From: CAZOOR01 sp964581505
GTDB lineage: Bacteria; Bacteroidota; Ignavibacteria; Kapaibacteriales; UBA2268
DNA: 13,793 bases
NCBI GenBank assembly: GCA_964581505.1
Contig: CAZOOR010000069.1
Coordinates: forward strand, 1 to 13,793
Direction of reading: 5' to 3'
In this document: in pieces, positions 8,042 to 13,793 of the stretch
Layout: each line of letters starts with the position of its first letter
Numbering within the stretch: position 1 is the first letter of the stretch
Notes under the pieces: generated by a model
Told to the model about the DNA's origin: nothing
The model's input: only the letters and a program-made list of their open reading frames with translations
The model's database searches: none
Translations under genes and position numbers: made by a program

Positions 8042-8077
8042 CTATCCCCCTGCCTTTTGCAAGGGGATAGTTTTTTT
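8042..8077 (+). terminator. Rho-independent terminator after the P5C dehydrogenase gene
   Basis: CTATCCCC (8042-8049) pairs with GGGGATAG (8063-8070), extended inward by three more pairs past one mismatch, and is followed by seven T (8071-8077). It lies 37 bases after the stop codon of the dehydrogenase gene. It ends only 8 bases before the TTG at which the next gene can first start. Confidence 0.9.
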
Positions 8078-8085
8078 ATTAAGAA

Positions 8086-8997
8086 TTGATTTTGAATACA
8101 AGTGCAAAAAATATTGAGAAGAAAGAAAAGCGAACTGTTGCTTTTACTTCTGTATTAGCGGCAATATTTCTTACGGCTATGAAACTAATAGTAGGGCTTA
8201 TTACCGGTTCACTCGGGATATTGTCCGAAGCACTTCACTCCGGCTTGGATTTAATTGCGGCAATGATGACTTTCTTTGCCGTGAAGATTGCAGACAAGCC
8301 TCCCGATAAAGAACATAATTTCGGACACGGCAAAGTGGAAAATCTTTCCGCTCTCTTTGAGACTTTACTGCTATTACTTACTTGTGTGTGGATTGTCTGG
8401 GAAGCAGTCGGCAGATTGTCATCGGGCGAAGTCATTATCAAAATAACAATATGGTCTTACGCCGTTGTCATTATCTCCATAATAGTTGATATTTCCCGTT
8501 CACGGCGGCTGATGAAAATTGCAAAAAAATATAATAGTCAGGCACTCGAAGCGGACGCCCTGCATTTTTCTACCGATATTCTCAGTTCTTTTGTTGTGCT
8601 TCTCGGTTTGGTTGGTGCATCTTATGGTTTTTATTCCGCCGATGCCTTTGCCGCTTTGGTGGTGGCACTGATTGTTGTCGGTATAAGTTTTCGCTTGGGT
8701 AAACGCGCCATTGATGTACTGCTTGACCGTTCGCCGGCAAATGCACGGGCAATTGTTGAGAGCATACTCGCTAATTGCAACGAAGTTCGATATTTCCACG
8801 ATGTTAAAGTTCGCTCGTCTGGTGCGACCACATTCATAGCGGCAACAATACACGTTGAGCCGACAATAACAATTGAGGAAGCACATCGAATAGCCGAGCG
8901 TGTAGAATCGGAAATTAAACGGGAAATACCGAATAGCCAAATACTAATTCATCAAGAACCCGATATAGACCCGGAAGATTACAAATTGAAATTATAA
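8086..8997 (+). CDS. Cation diffusion facilitator (CDF) family metal efflux protein
   Basis: Inner-membrane metal/proton antiporter that exports divalent metal, most likely zinc. Six hydrophobic segments fall in residues 18-215. The metal site between helices 2 and 5 is HxxxD in both (H51-D55 in ALHSGLDL; H160-D164 in ALHFSTDI), the arrangement associated with Zn/Cd transporters; iron-type members have DxxxD in helix 2. H77 and H81 in EHNFGHGKVE match the second site of FieF/YiiP. The cytoplasmic C-terminal domain (about 216-303) carries H257, H267 and H289, placed like the dimer-interface metal ligands. The start is uncertain: an in-frame TAA at 8080-8082 leaves only TTG at 8086 or 8092 (first ATG is codon 32, inside helix 1), and no Shine-Dalgarno sequence is seen. 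The upstream terminator ends within 10 bases, leaving no room for a separate promoter and leader. Confidence 0.9.
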   Translation: MILNTSAKNIEKKEKRTVAFTSVLAAIFLTAMKLIVGLITGSLGILSEALHSGLDLIAAMMTFFAVKIADKPPDKEHNFGHGKVENLSALFETLLLLLTCVWIVWEAVGRLSSGEVIIKITIWSYAVVIISIIVDISRSRRLMKIAKKYNSQALEADALHFSTDILSSFVVLLGLVGASYGFYSADAFAALVVALIVVGISFRLGKRAIDVLLDRSPANARAIVESILANCNEVRYFHDVKVRSSGATTFIAATIHVEPTITIEEAHRIAERVESEIKREIPNSQILIHQEPDIDPEDYKLKL

Positions 8998-9082
8998 TAA
9001 AATATTCTTTTAAAATGAACGACTATATTCCAACATAGAAAATAAAATTTTTGTTAATTTATATACATTTGGAGAATTTAAT

Positions 9083-9406
9083 ATGGGTAACCTTATTCAT
9101 CTCACTGATGCAACTTTTGAAAGTGAAGTTATTAAATCGGACATTCCGGTACTTATTGATTTTTGGGCAACTTGGTGCGCCCCCTGCCGCTTGATTGCTC
9201 CCCATGTCGAAGCACTTGCAGAGGAATATGCCGGTAAAGTAAAAGTGATGAAATTAGACGTTGATAATAATCAGAATACTGCAAGAGAATTGGGCATTCG
9301 CTCAATTCCTACATTGATGATTTTCAAAAACGGTGAAGTAGTCGGTAATATTGTCGGTGCAGTTCCAAAACAAAAAATCGAAGAACATCTTCAATCGGTT
9401 CTTTAA
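9083..9406 (+). CDS. trxA: Thioredoxin
   Basis: Small cytoplasmic disulfide reductase of 107 residues, the standard thioredoxin length, with no signal peptide or membrane anchor. The active site is WCAPC (C32, C35) inside FWATWCAPCRLIAP, and the cis-proline is P76 in SIPTL. The usual site is WCGPC; the glycine-to-alanine change is known from other thioredoxins and should shift redox potential only modestly. D26 in LIDFWA is the buried aspartate of classical thioredoxins. GGAG lies 8 bases before the ATG. It has its own terminator and stands between the CDF and polA genes, with 85 bases of AT-rich DNA upstream, so it is probably a single-gene transcript. Confidence 0.96.
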   Translation: MGNLIHLTDATFESEVIKSDIPVLIDFWATWCAPCRLIAPHVEALAEEYAGKVKVMKLDVDNNQNTARELGIRSIPTLMIFKNGEVVGNIVGAVPKQKIEEHLQSVL

Positions 9407-9424
9407 AATAATTACTGTAGCTAT

Positions 9425-9457
9425 AAAAAGACTGCCGGTAATCCGGTAGTCTTTTTT
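9425..9457 (+). terminator. Rho-independent terminator after trxA
   Basis: GACTGCCGG (9430-9438) pairs with CCGGTAGTC (9443-9451), with one G-U wobble around the loop TAAT, and is flanked by A5 upstream and T6 downstream. The A/T flanks extend the stem, so it could also act on the opposite strand. It sits 18 bases past the trxA stop. Confidence 0.92.
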
Positions 9458-9513
9458 GTTTTATTGCTCCTCTCTTCTTAATTTGAAAATTATTAAATCA
9501 AGGAAATCCGGAA

Positions 9514-12354
9514 ATGGATAAATTATATTTGATAGACGGAATGTCCGTTGTATTCAGAGCGTATCATGCTATGCAACGCAGTGGATTGAAAAACTCAAAT
9601 GGCGAACCGACTTTTGCTCTTTTTGCTTTTGTTAATATCCTTACAACATTGCTCCAAAAGGAAAGACCGGAAAATATTGCTGTTGTTTTCGACCGCGCCG
9701 AGCCGACTTTCAGACACAAAATATATAAAGAATACAAAGCAAACAGAGCGGCATTTCCCGAAGACCTTGTGCCTCAGCTTGCTCGTATTAAGCAATTTCT
9801 GGATTTAATCGCTATACCGCGTGTCGAAAAAGCAGGCTTCGAGGCAGACGATATTATAGGTACTTTTTCCAAACTTGCCTCCGAGAAAAAAATCGAAACA
9901 GTTTGCCTGACTAATGACAAAGATTATTATCAGCTCGTTAATGATTATGTGAAGTTATATAAACCGGAAACAAAAGGAAAAACAGGTTTTAATATTATTG
10001 ACATTAGCGGTGTGTTTGACAAATTCGGCGTTATTCCCGAGCAAGTTATTGATGTTCTTGCATTGATTGGCGATAGTTCTGATAATATTCCGGGCGTAAA
10101 AGGAATTGGCGAGAAAACCGCCATTCCCCTTATTCAAAAATACAATTCTATTGAGAACCTATATGAGCATATTGACGAAATAGAAAAACCCTCAGTGAAG
10201 AAGAAGCTAATCGAAGGCAAGGAAAATGCTTTGCTTGCTAAATTTCTCGTTACTATCAAAACAGATGTAGAAACAAACGAAAAGTTAGAGGATTTACATT
10301 GGGGAACACCCGACTATCACTCATTAGATAATTTCTTTGCCGAAGCAGGTTTCTTTGCGATACGTAAACATTGGGCTGAGAGAGGATTGCTCGATGGTAT
10401 TGACATTGCTCCGTCCGCTCCCGCTCCATTACAAAATGAGAATAATGCCGACAATACGAAACACAGGTATATACATATTAAAAATGAAAGTCTATTAGAC
10501 GAGATGCTAAATGACTTATTCAATAAGCCAATTATTTCTGTAGATTTGGAGACGAGTTCACTCAATCGGCAAACTTGTGATATTGTCGGTATTGCACTCT
10601 GTGCCGAAGAAAAAAAAGCGTATTATATTTCAGTATTTACCGATAATAAGAAAGATAATGCGGAAGATAAATCATTCTCCGATGATTCTCTATTTGCAAA
10701 TATTGATGATAAAAATGATGAAGACAGCGAGATTAAATTTAGAGATGAATTATTGCCGCTTAGTTATGTTCTCGAAAAATTAGCTCCAATCCTTGAAAAT
10801 TCAAAATATGGAAAAATAGGTCAGAACATTAAATTCGACACATTTATTCTTAGCCGCTTTGGTTGCGAACTGTCTCCTGTTGTATTCGATACGATGATTG
10901 CATCATATTTGCTAAACCCCGACACTGCACATAATCTCGATGCTCTCTCGCAAAAATGGCTGAACTATAAACCTATTCCTATTTCCTCGTTAATCGGGGC
11001 GAAAAAAAGTGAACAAAAATCAATGCGAGATATTGAGCCCTCCCGCATTGCAGAGTATGCCGGCGAAGATGCAGACCTCGCTTTTCGTTTATATAATATG
11101 CTAAAACCCGAACTTGAAAAAGAACAGTTGATAAAATTAGCCGAAGAAATTGAATTTCCCCTGATTGAGATATTAACTAAAATGGAAAGGAACGGAATTG
11201 CTATTGCTCCGGAAATGCTAAGTGAACTCTCGAAAAAAATTAGTGCCGGCATTGATGAACTTAGCAAAAAAATATTTGATGAAGCAGGTGAAGAATTTAA
11301 TATTGATTCGCCGAAACAACTGGCGGAAATTATGTTCAATAAGATGCAAATACCCGCCGGCAAAAAGACTAAAACAGGTTTTTCGACTAATGTTACAGTA
11401 CTGACGGAGATAGCACCTTTTTATCCAATTGCGGAATACGTCCTCGAATACAGGCAATTGAAAAAATTAAATGCTACATATATTGACGCTTTGCCCAAAT
11501 TAATTTCACCCGAAACGGGACGTATTCATACCACATATAATCAGACAATAGCTAGCACAGGACGTCTATCATCAACCGAACCGAACTTGCAGAATATTCC
11601 CATACGCACGGAATTAGGGAAGGAAATACGTAGAGCATTTATTCCGGGACGTCCCGATGCAGTGATTCTTTCCGCCGATTATTCACAAGTGGAACTTCGC
11701 ATTATGGCTTATATGTCAGGCGATAAAAACCTTATCGAAAGTTTCCGGCAGGGTTTGGATATTCACTCGGCAACTGCGGCATTGCTTTTCGATAAGACTC
11801 TGGACGAAGTGGACGCCCCTCAACGCCGCGTAGCAAAAACCGTAAACTTCGGCATTATGTACGGTCTTGGAGCATTCGGACTTTCGCAACGGCTGGGTAT
11901 TTCGCGTAACGAAGCAAAGACAATTATTGAAAACTACTTTGAAAAATATCCGGGAATTAAGCAATATATTGATGACACAATTCAGTTTGTAGAAAAGAAT
12001 GGCTATGCACAAACCCTACTTGGTCGCCGCCGTTATTTCAAAAATATTAATTCCAAAAATCACAATTTGAAAACAGCTGACGAAAGAGCGGCAATTAATT
12101 TACCGATTCAAGGTACTGCTTCCGATATGCTCAAAATTGCGATGATTAATATTGATAAAGAGATGCGGCGACAAGGTTTCAAATCTTTGATGATGTTACA
12201 AGTTCACGATGAACTTGTGTTTGAAGTATTTGAGAGTGAGGTTTCGGCTCTGACTGAATTGGTTGTTAAGCAGATGGAATCCGCTCTATTGCTTGGAGAT
12301 ATTCCCTTACTTGTCGATACCGGTACAGGGAAAAACTGGCTCGAAGCACATTAG
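9514..12354 (+). CDS. polA: DNA polymerase I
   Basis: Replication and repair polymerase that removes RNA primers and fills gaps; 946 residues, near the E. coli length of 928. Domains in order: 5'-3' flap exonuclease (about 1-295, with D187 and D190 in LIGDSSDNIPGVKGIG); 3'-5' proofreading exonuclease (about 330-540) with D344 and E346 in VDLETSS, D442 in QNIKFDTF, and Y515 and D519 in YAGEDAD; then the polymerase domain with motif A D722 in SADYSQVELR, motif B K775 to Y783 in RRVAKTVNFGIMYG (F779 at the dNTP-selecting site), and motif C D899-E900 in QVHDELVFE. Proofreading residues are all present, whereas many family members have lost them. A very acidic insert of roughly 30 residues (about 376-409) interrupts the exonuclease domain. 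AAGGA lies 9 bases before the ATG. No clear terminator follows the stop. Confidence 0.97.
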   Translation: MDKLYLIDGMSVVFRAYHAMQRSGLKNSNGEPTFALFAFVNILTTLLQKERPENIAVVFDRAEPTFRHKIYKEYKANRAAFPEDLVPQLARIKQFLDLIAIPRVEKAGFEADDIIGTFSKLASEKKIETVCLTNDKDYYQLVNDYVKLYKPETKGKTGFNIIDISGVFDKFGVIPEQVIDVLALIGDSSDNIPGVKGIGEKTAIPLIQKYNSIENLYEHIDEIEKPSVKKKLIEGKENALLAKFLVTIKTDVETNEKLEDLHWGTPDYHSLDNFFAEAGFFAIRKHWAERGLLDGIDIAPSAPAPLQNENNADNTKHRYIHIKNESLLDEMLNDLFNKPIISVDLETSSLNRQTCDIVGIALCAEEKKAYYISVFTDNKKDNAEDKSFSDDSLFANIDDKNDEDSEIKFRDELLPLSYVLEKLAPILENSKYGKIGQNIKFDTFILSRFGCELSPVVFDTMIASYLLNPDTAHNLDALSQKWLNYKPIPISSLIGAKKSEQKSMRDIEPSRIAEYAGEDADLAFRLYNMLKPELEKEQLIKLAEEIEFPLIEILTKMERNGIAIAPEMLSELSKKISAGIDELSKKIFDEAGEEFNIDSPKQLAEIMFNKMQIPAGKKTKTGFSTNVTVLTEIAPFYPIAEYVLEYRQLKKLNATYIDALPKLISPETGRIHTTYNQTIASTGRLSSTEPNLQNIPIRTELGKEIRRAFIPGRPDAVILSADYSQVELRIMAYMSGDKNLIESFRQGLDIHSATAALLFDKTLDEVDAPQRRVAKTVNFGIMYGLGAFGLSQRLGISRNEAKTIIENYFEKYPGIKQYIDDTIQFVEKNGYAQTLLGRRRYFKNINSKNHNLKTADERAAINLPIQGTASDMLKIAMINIDKEMRRQGFKSLMMLQVHDELVFEVFESEVSALTELVVKQMESALLLGDIPLLVDTGTGKNWLEAH

Positions 12355-12444
12355 TATATGTTTAGCTTGGCATTCATTGCATCGCTTTTTATTGGCTTTG
12401 ATTTTTAGTAATTTGCAATTGCTTTTTATACAATAATAATTATT

Positions 12445-13194
12445 ATGGCACTAAAAGAAGAATTTGAAAAACAGGGCAACTGGCTATTTGTTAGGCGGAG
12501 TTGGCTTCCTATACTACTCTTTCCATTGTTGTTCTATACTTTGCGATATTCATATTTTATCGAATGGAATTATGGCTTATTGGCTCAAGCAACGTATGAA
12601 ATATTATGCGTTCTTGTTTCATTTATCGGCTTATATATACGTGCATTTACAATTGCACATACGCCGGCAGGTACTTCGGGACGCAATACAAAAGAGGGAC
12701 AAGTTGCCGAATATCTGAATACACAGGGAATATATTCAATTGTCAGGCATCCGCTATATCTCGGGAATTTTCTAATCTTTTTTGGCTTTATTCTATTTAC
12801 GCAATCACTTTGGTTCATCGCTTCGTCTTCACTTGCATTCTGGATATACTATGAACGAATTATGTTTGCCGAGGAGGAATTTCTGCGGCGAAAATATGGC
12901 AAGGAATATGAAGATTGGGCGGCAGGCGTTCCTGCATTTCTGCCGAAGTTTGGACAATATAAAAAACCGGAATTGCCTTTTTCATTTCGCAATGTACTTA
13001 AACGCGAATATACGGCATTCTTCGAGATAACGCTTATTTTTCCGTTACTCGACATTATCGCACATTATATAATTTTCGGTACGATACGGCTTAATTATTT
13101 TTGGCTGGCTTTCTTTGCTTTTGGTTTAACTGTTTATATCATCTTGCGAACATTAAAGAAAAAAACAACAATCCTACACGTTGAGGGTAGATAG
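12445..13194 (+). CDS. Integral membrane methyltransferase, ICMT/PEMT-like
   Basis: Membrane methyltransferase of the isoprenylcysteine carboxyl methyltransferase / phospholipid N-methyltransferase superfamily, using SAM. Hydrophobic segments lie at about 19-38, 48-70, 105-136, 191-211 and 215-235. The signature is YSIVRHPLYLGNF (RHP at 101-103), followed by YERIMFAEEEFLRRKYGKEYEDW (136-158) with the conserved acidic pair and the E-YG-YxxW pattern. A bacterium of this type is not expected to carry prenylated CAAX proteins. A lipid substrate is therefore more likely, and lipid A phosphate methylation (the LmtA type known from Leptospira) is one possibility; the actual substrate cannot be read from the sequence. 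The GTSGRNTKEGQVAEYLNTQG segment (76-95) just before the core looks family-specific. The C-terminal 75 residues add two more helices beyond the catalytic core. It starts 90 bases after polA, with no visible promoter or Shine-Dalgarno sequence. Confidence 0.85.
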   Translation: MALKEEFEKQGNWLFVRRSWLPILLFPLLFYTLRYSYFIEWNYGLLAQATYEILCVLVSFIGLYIRAFTIAHTPAGTSGRNTKEGQVAEYLNTQGIYSIVRHPLYLGNFLIFFGFILFTQSLWFIASSSLAFWIYYERIMFAEEEFLRRKYGKEYEDWAAGVPAFLPKFGQYKKPELPFSFRNVLKREYTAFFEITLIFPLLDIIAHYIIFGTIRLNYFWLAFFAFGLTVYIILRTLKKKTTILHVEGR

Positions 13195-13367
13195 ATTGTT
13201 TATTCACTCCCGAGGGCTGTTTTGTCTTTCTCGCATCAATGCCATTCCTACGACAGCGAAGCAGCGGCGAAGCTAATTTATGCCTTTTGCCTTTCTTTTC
13301 CTCTCTTTGATTAAGGAGAGGTGGCAAAGCGAAGCTTTGACGGAGAGGTGATATAAAGAAACCCTGA
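13195..13367 (+). repeat. Intergenic palindromic repeat region, no gene seen
   Basis: No credible gene. Two adjacent hairpins stand out. CCTCTC (13300-13305) pairs with GAGAGG (13316-13321) across a 10-base loop. CAAAGC (13325-13330) pairs with GCTTTG (13334-13339) across GAA. The nonamer GGAGAGGTG occurs twice (13315-13323 and 13342-13350), bracketing the second hairpin. This layout resembles dispersed intergenic repeats often seen in draft Bacteroidota-group genomes; dispersal cannot be tested within this window. Confidence 0.5.
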
Positions 13368-13388
13368 GTTGAAATTTTCATAATAAAA

Positions 13389-13412
13389 AACCGCACCCTA
13401 AAGGATGCGGTT
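13389..13412 (+). repeat. Hairpin heading repeat copy 1
   Basis: AACCGCACCC (13389-13398) faces GGATGCGGTT (13403-13412) around TAAA: a 10-base stem with one C-A mismatch. It looks like a terminator stem whose T-tract has been replaced by coding sequence, since the bases after it read straight into the sorting-domain fragment. The equivalent stem in copy 2 is at 13673-13696. Confidence 0.6.
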
Positions 13413-13454
13413 AAAGTGTATGATGTGCTGGGGAATAAGGTTTTATCCTCCCCC

Positions 13455-13486
13455 GCCTGCTCCGCAGGCACCCCCTCCGAAGGGGG
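13455..13486 (+). repeat. In-frame double-hairpin element inside the sorting-domain fragment, copy 1
   Basis: GCCTGC (13455-13460) pairs with GCAGGC (13464-13469) around TCC, and CCCCCT (13471-13476) pairs with AGGGGG (13481-13486) around CCGA; one base separates the two perfect 6-bp stems. It is read without a stop as PACSAGTPSEGG between the VYDVLG and LDVSGL parts of the sorting domain. An identical element lies at 13739-13770 in copy 2. Confidence 0.7.
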
Positions 13487-13623
13487 ACATATTCGGCTTG
13501 ATGTGTCGGGCTTGGCGGCGGGCATGTATTTTGTGCGTGTGGGCAGTAAGATGTATAAGTTTGTGAAAATGTAGAGTTAGGATTTAGGATTCAGGGGGCG
13601 GGGGTCAGGGAAACAGCCGCTCC

Positions 13624-13658
13624 TCACCCCAGCCCACTCTAAATGGGCGAGGGGGTGA
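13624..13658 (+). repeat. Long imperfect hairpin between the two repeat copies
   Basis: TCACCCC (13624-13630) pairs with GGGGTGA (13652-13658), and inside it GCCCA (13632-13636) pairs with TGGGC (13644-13648), with a one-base bulge on one side and three bases on the other. The form is that of a palindromic intergenic repeat. It lies in the 161-base spacer separating the visible repeat copies. Confidence 0.6.
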
Positions 13659-13793
13659 ATAGTCAAAAACAAAACCGCATCCTTCAGGGTGCGGTTAAAG
13701 TGTATGATGTGCTGGGGAATGTCGTTTTATCCTTCCCTGCCTGCTCCGCAGGCACCCCCTCCGAAGGGGGACATATTCGGCTTGATGTGTCGG
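13643..13793 (+). pseudogene. Second T9SS sorting-domain fragment, cut by window end
   Basis: An open frame begins at an ATG (13643) within the right arm of a hairpin and runs to the window end. It reads QNRILQGAVKVYDVLGN, then VVLS, the PACSAGTPSEGG insert, and IRLDVS. It is the partner of the fragment ending at 13574 and has the same architecture. The ATG is probably fortuitous, since it lies in repeat DNA and has no ribosome site. No passenger domain precedes it. What lies past 13793 would show whether it also ends in a KFVK-type C-terminus. Confidence 0.6.

Larger units (their letters stand above)
13368..13574 (+). pseudogene. Remnant of a T9SS type A C-terminal sorting domain, copy 1
   Basis: An open frame from the TGA at 13365-13367 to the TAG at 13572-13574 encodes about 68 residues. 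It includes KVYDVLGNKVLS, then an intruding PACSAGTPSEGG segment, then IRLDVSGLAAG, and ends GMYFVRVGSKMYKFVKM. The VYDxLG, LDVSxLxxGxYFV and terminal KFVK elements are those of the Por/T9SS type A sorting domain, which sends secreted proteins through the outer membrane in Bacteroidota. There is no passenger protein, no signal peptide and no start codon upstream. Upstream the frame passes through a hairpin (13389-13412) and then meets a stop, so this is a detached gene tail, not a working protein. Part of it (13387-13509) recurs 284 bases downstream. Confidence 0.7.
13387..13793 (+). repeat. Direct repeat, 284-base period, carrying T9SS sorting-domain fragments
   Basis: Bases 13387-13509 and 13671-13793 align without any indel over all 123 visible positions, with 9 mismatches by my count. 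The offset is exactly 284 bases. The second copy is cut by the window end, so total length and copy number are unknown. Each copy has, in order, a GC-rich hairpin, the VYDVLG segment, a double-hairpin insert, and the start of the LDVSGL segment. The mismatches cluster in the first hairpin (4), just after GGGGAAT (3), and just before the insert (2). Confidence 0.85.

Noticed and set aside
9064..9071. TACATTTG, a -7 box match before trxA
   Set aside because: No TTG at the right distance, and transcription would start past the GGAG ribosome site.
10965..11363. Minus-strand open frame of 132 codons inside polA
   Set aside because: Wholly antisense to conserved polymerase coding; Ser/Ile-rich composition typical of a shadow frame.
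13139..13525. Minus-strand open frame of 128 codons across the repeat region
   Set aside because: It runs through the hairpins and antisense to the sorting-domain fragment, with no domain or ribosome site.
13594..13610. G-rich stretch as a G-quadruplex
   Set aside because: Only three G-runs are present; four are needed for an intramolecular quadruplex.
1..13793. CRISPR arrays, transposases, phage genes, tRNA or rRNA
   Set aside because: I looked for spaced direct repeats, transposase or integrase motifs and cloverleaf patterns and saw none.

Overview
The window looks like a chromosomal fragment of a Bacteroidota/Chlorobiota-group (FCB) bacterium, possibly Ignavibacteria- or Kapabacteria-like. 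The lineage is inferred from three things: a type IX secretion (T9SS) C-terminal sorting-domain remnant at the right edge, a promoter between 6266 and 6295 that fits the Bacteroidota TTG-N19-TAnnTTTG pattern, and moderately AT-rich housekeeping genes, several of which lack a Shine-Dalgarno sequence. A run of exactly 100 N (3267-3366) shows that this is a draft assembly with a scaffold gap.

Left part (1-3142). A minus-strand class V aminotransferase of the cysteine desulfurase type ends at a strong terminator at the left edge. Diverging from it is a two-gene plus-strand unit: an unrecognised four-helix membrane protein, overlapping by ATGA with a SpoU-family RNA 2'-O-methyltransferase.

Middle left (3137-6124). 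A minus-strand cluster reads alr, scpA, scpB: alanine racemase for D-alanine and cell-wall supply, then the kleisin and winged-helix partner of the SMC condensin. scpB is interrupted by the N gap. Its probable true end lies in a different frame from a naive read-through and overlaps the methyltransferase stop codon tail to tail.

Middle right (6266-12354). On the plus strand: a promoter and 1-pyrroline-5-carboxylate dehydrogenase with a lysine-rich tail, then a terminator; a CDF-type metal efflux protein with a TTG start just after that terminator; thioredoxin and its terminator; and a full-length DNA polymerase I with all three domains and an apparently intact proofreading site.

Right part (12445-13793). 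An ICMT/PEMT-like integral membrane methyltransferase is followed by about 600 bases without an intact gene. This stretch is made of palindromic repeats and a 284-base-period duplication carrying T9SS sorting-domain fragments, each with a double-hairpin element inserted in frame.

Most of the window is ordinary housekeeping. I see no defence system, phage, CRISPR array, transposase or RNA gene. The repeat/sorting-domain array at the right edge is the only part that looks structurally unusual, and it runs off the window.
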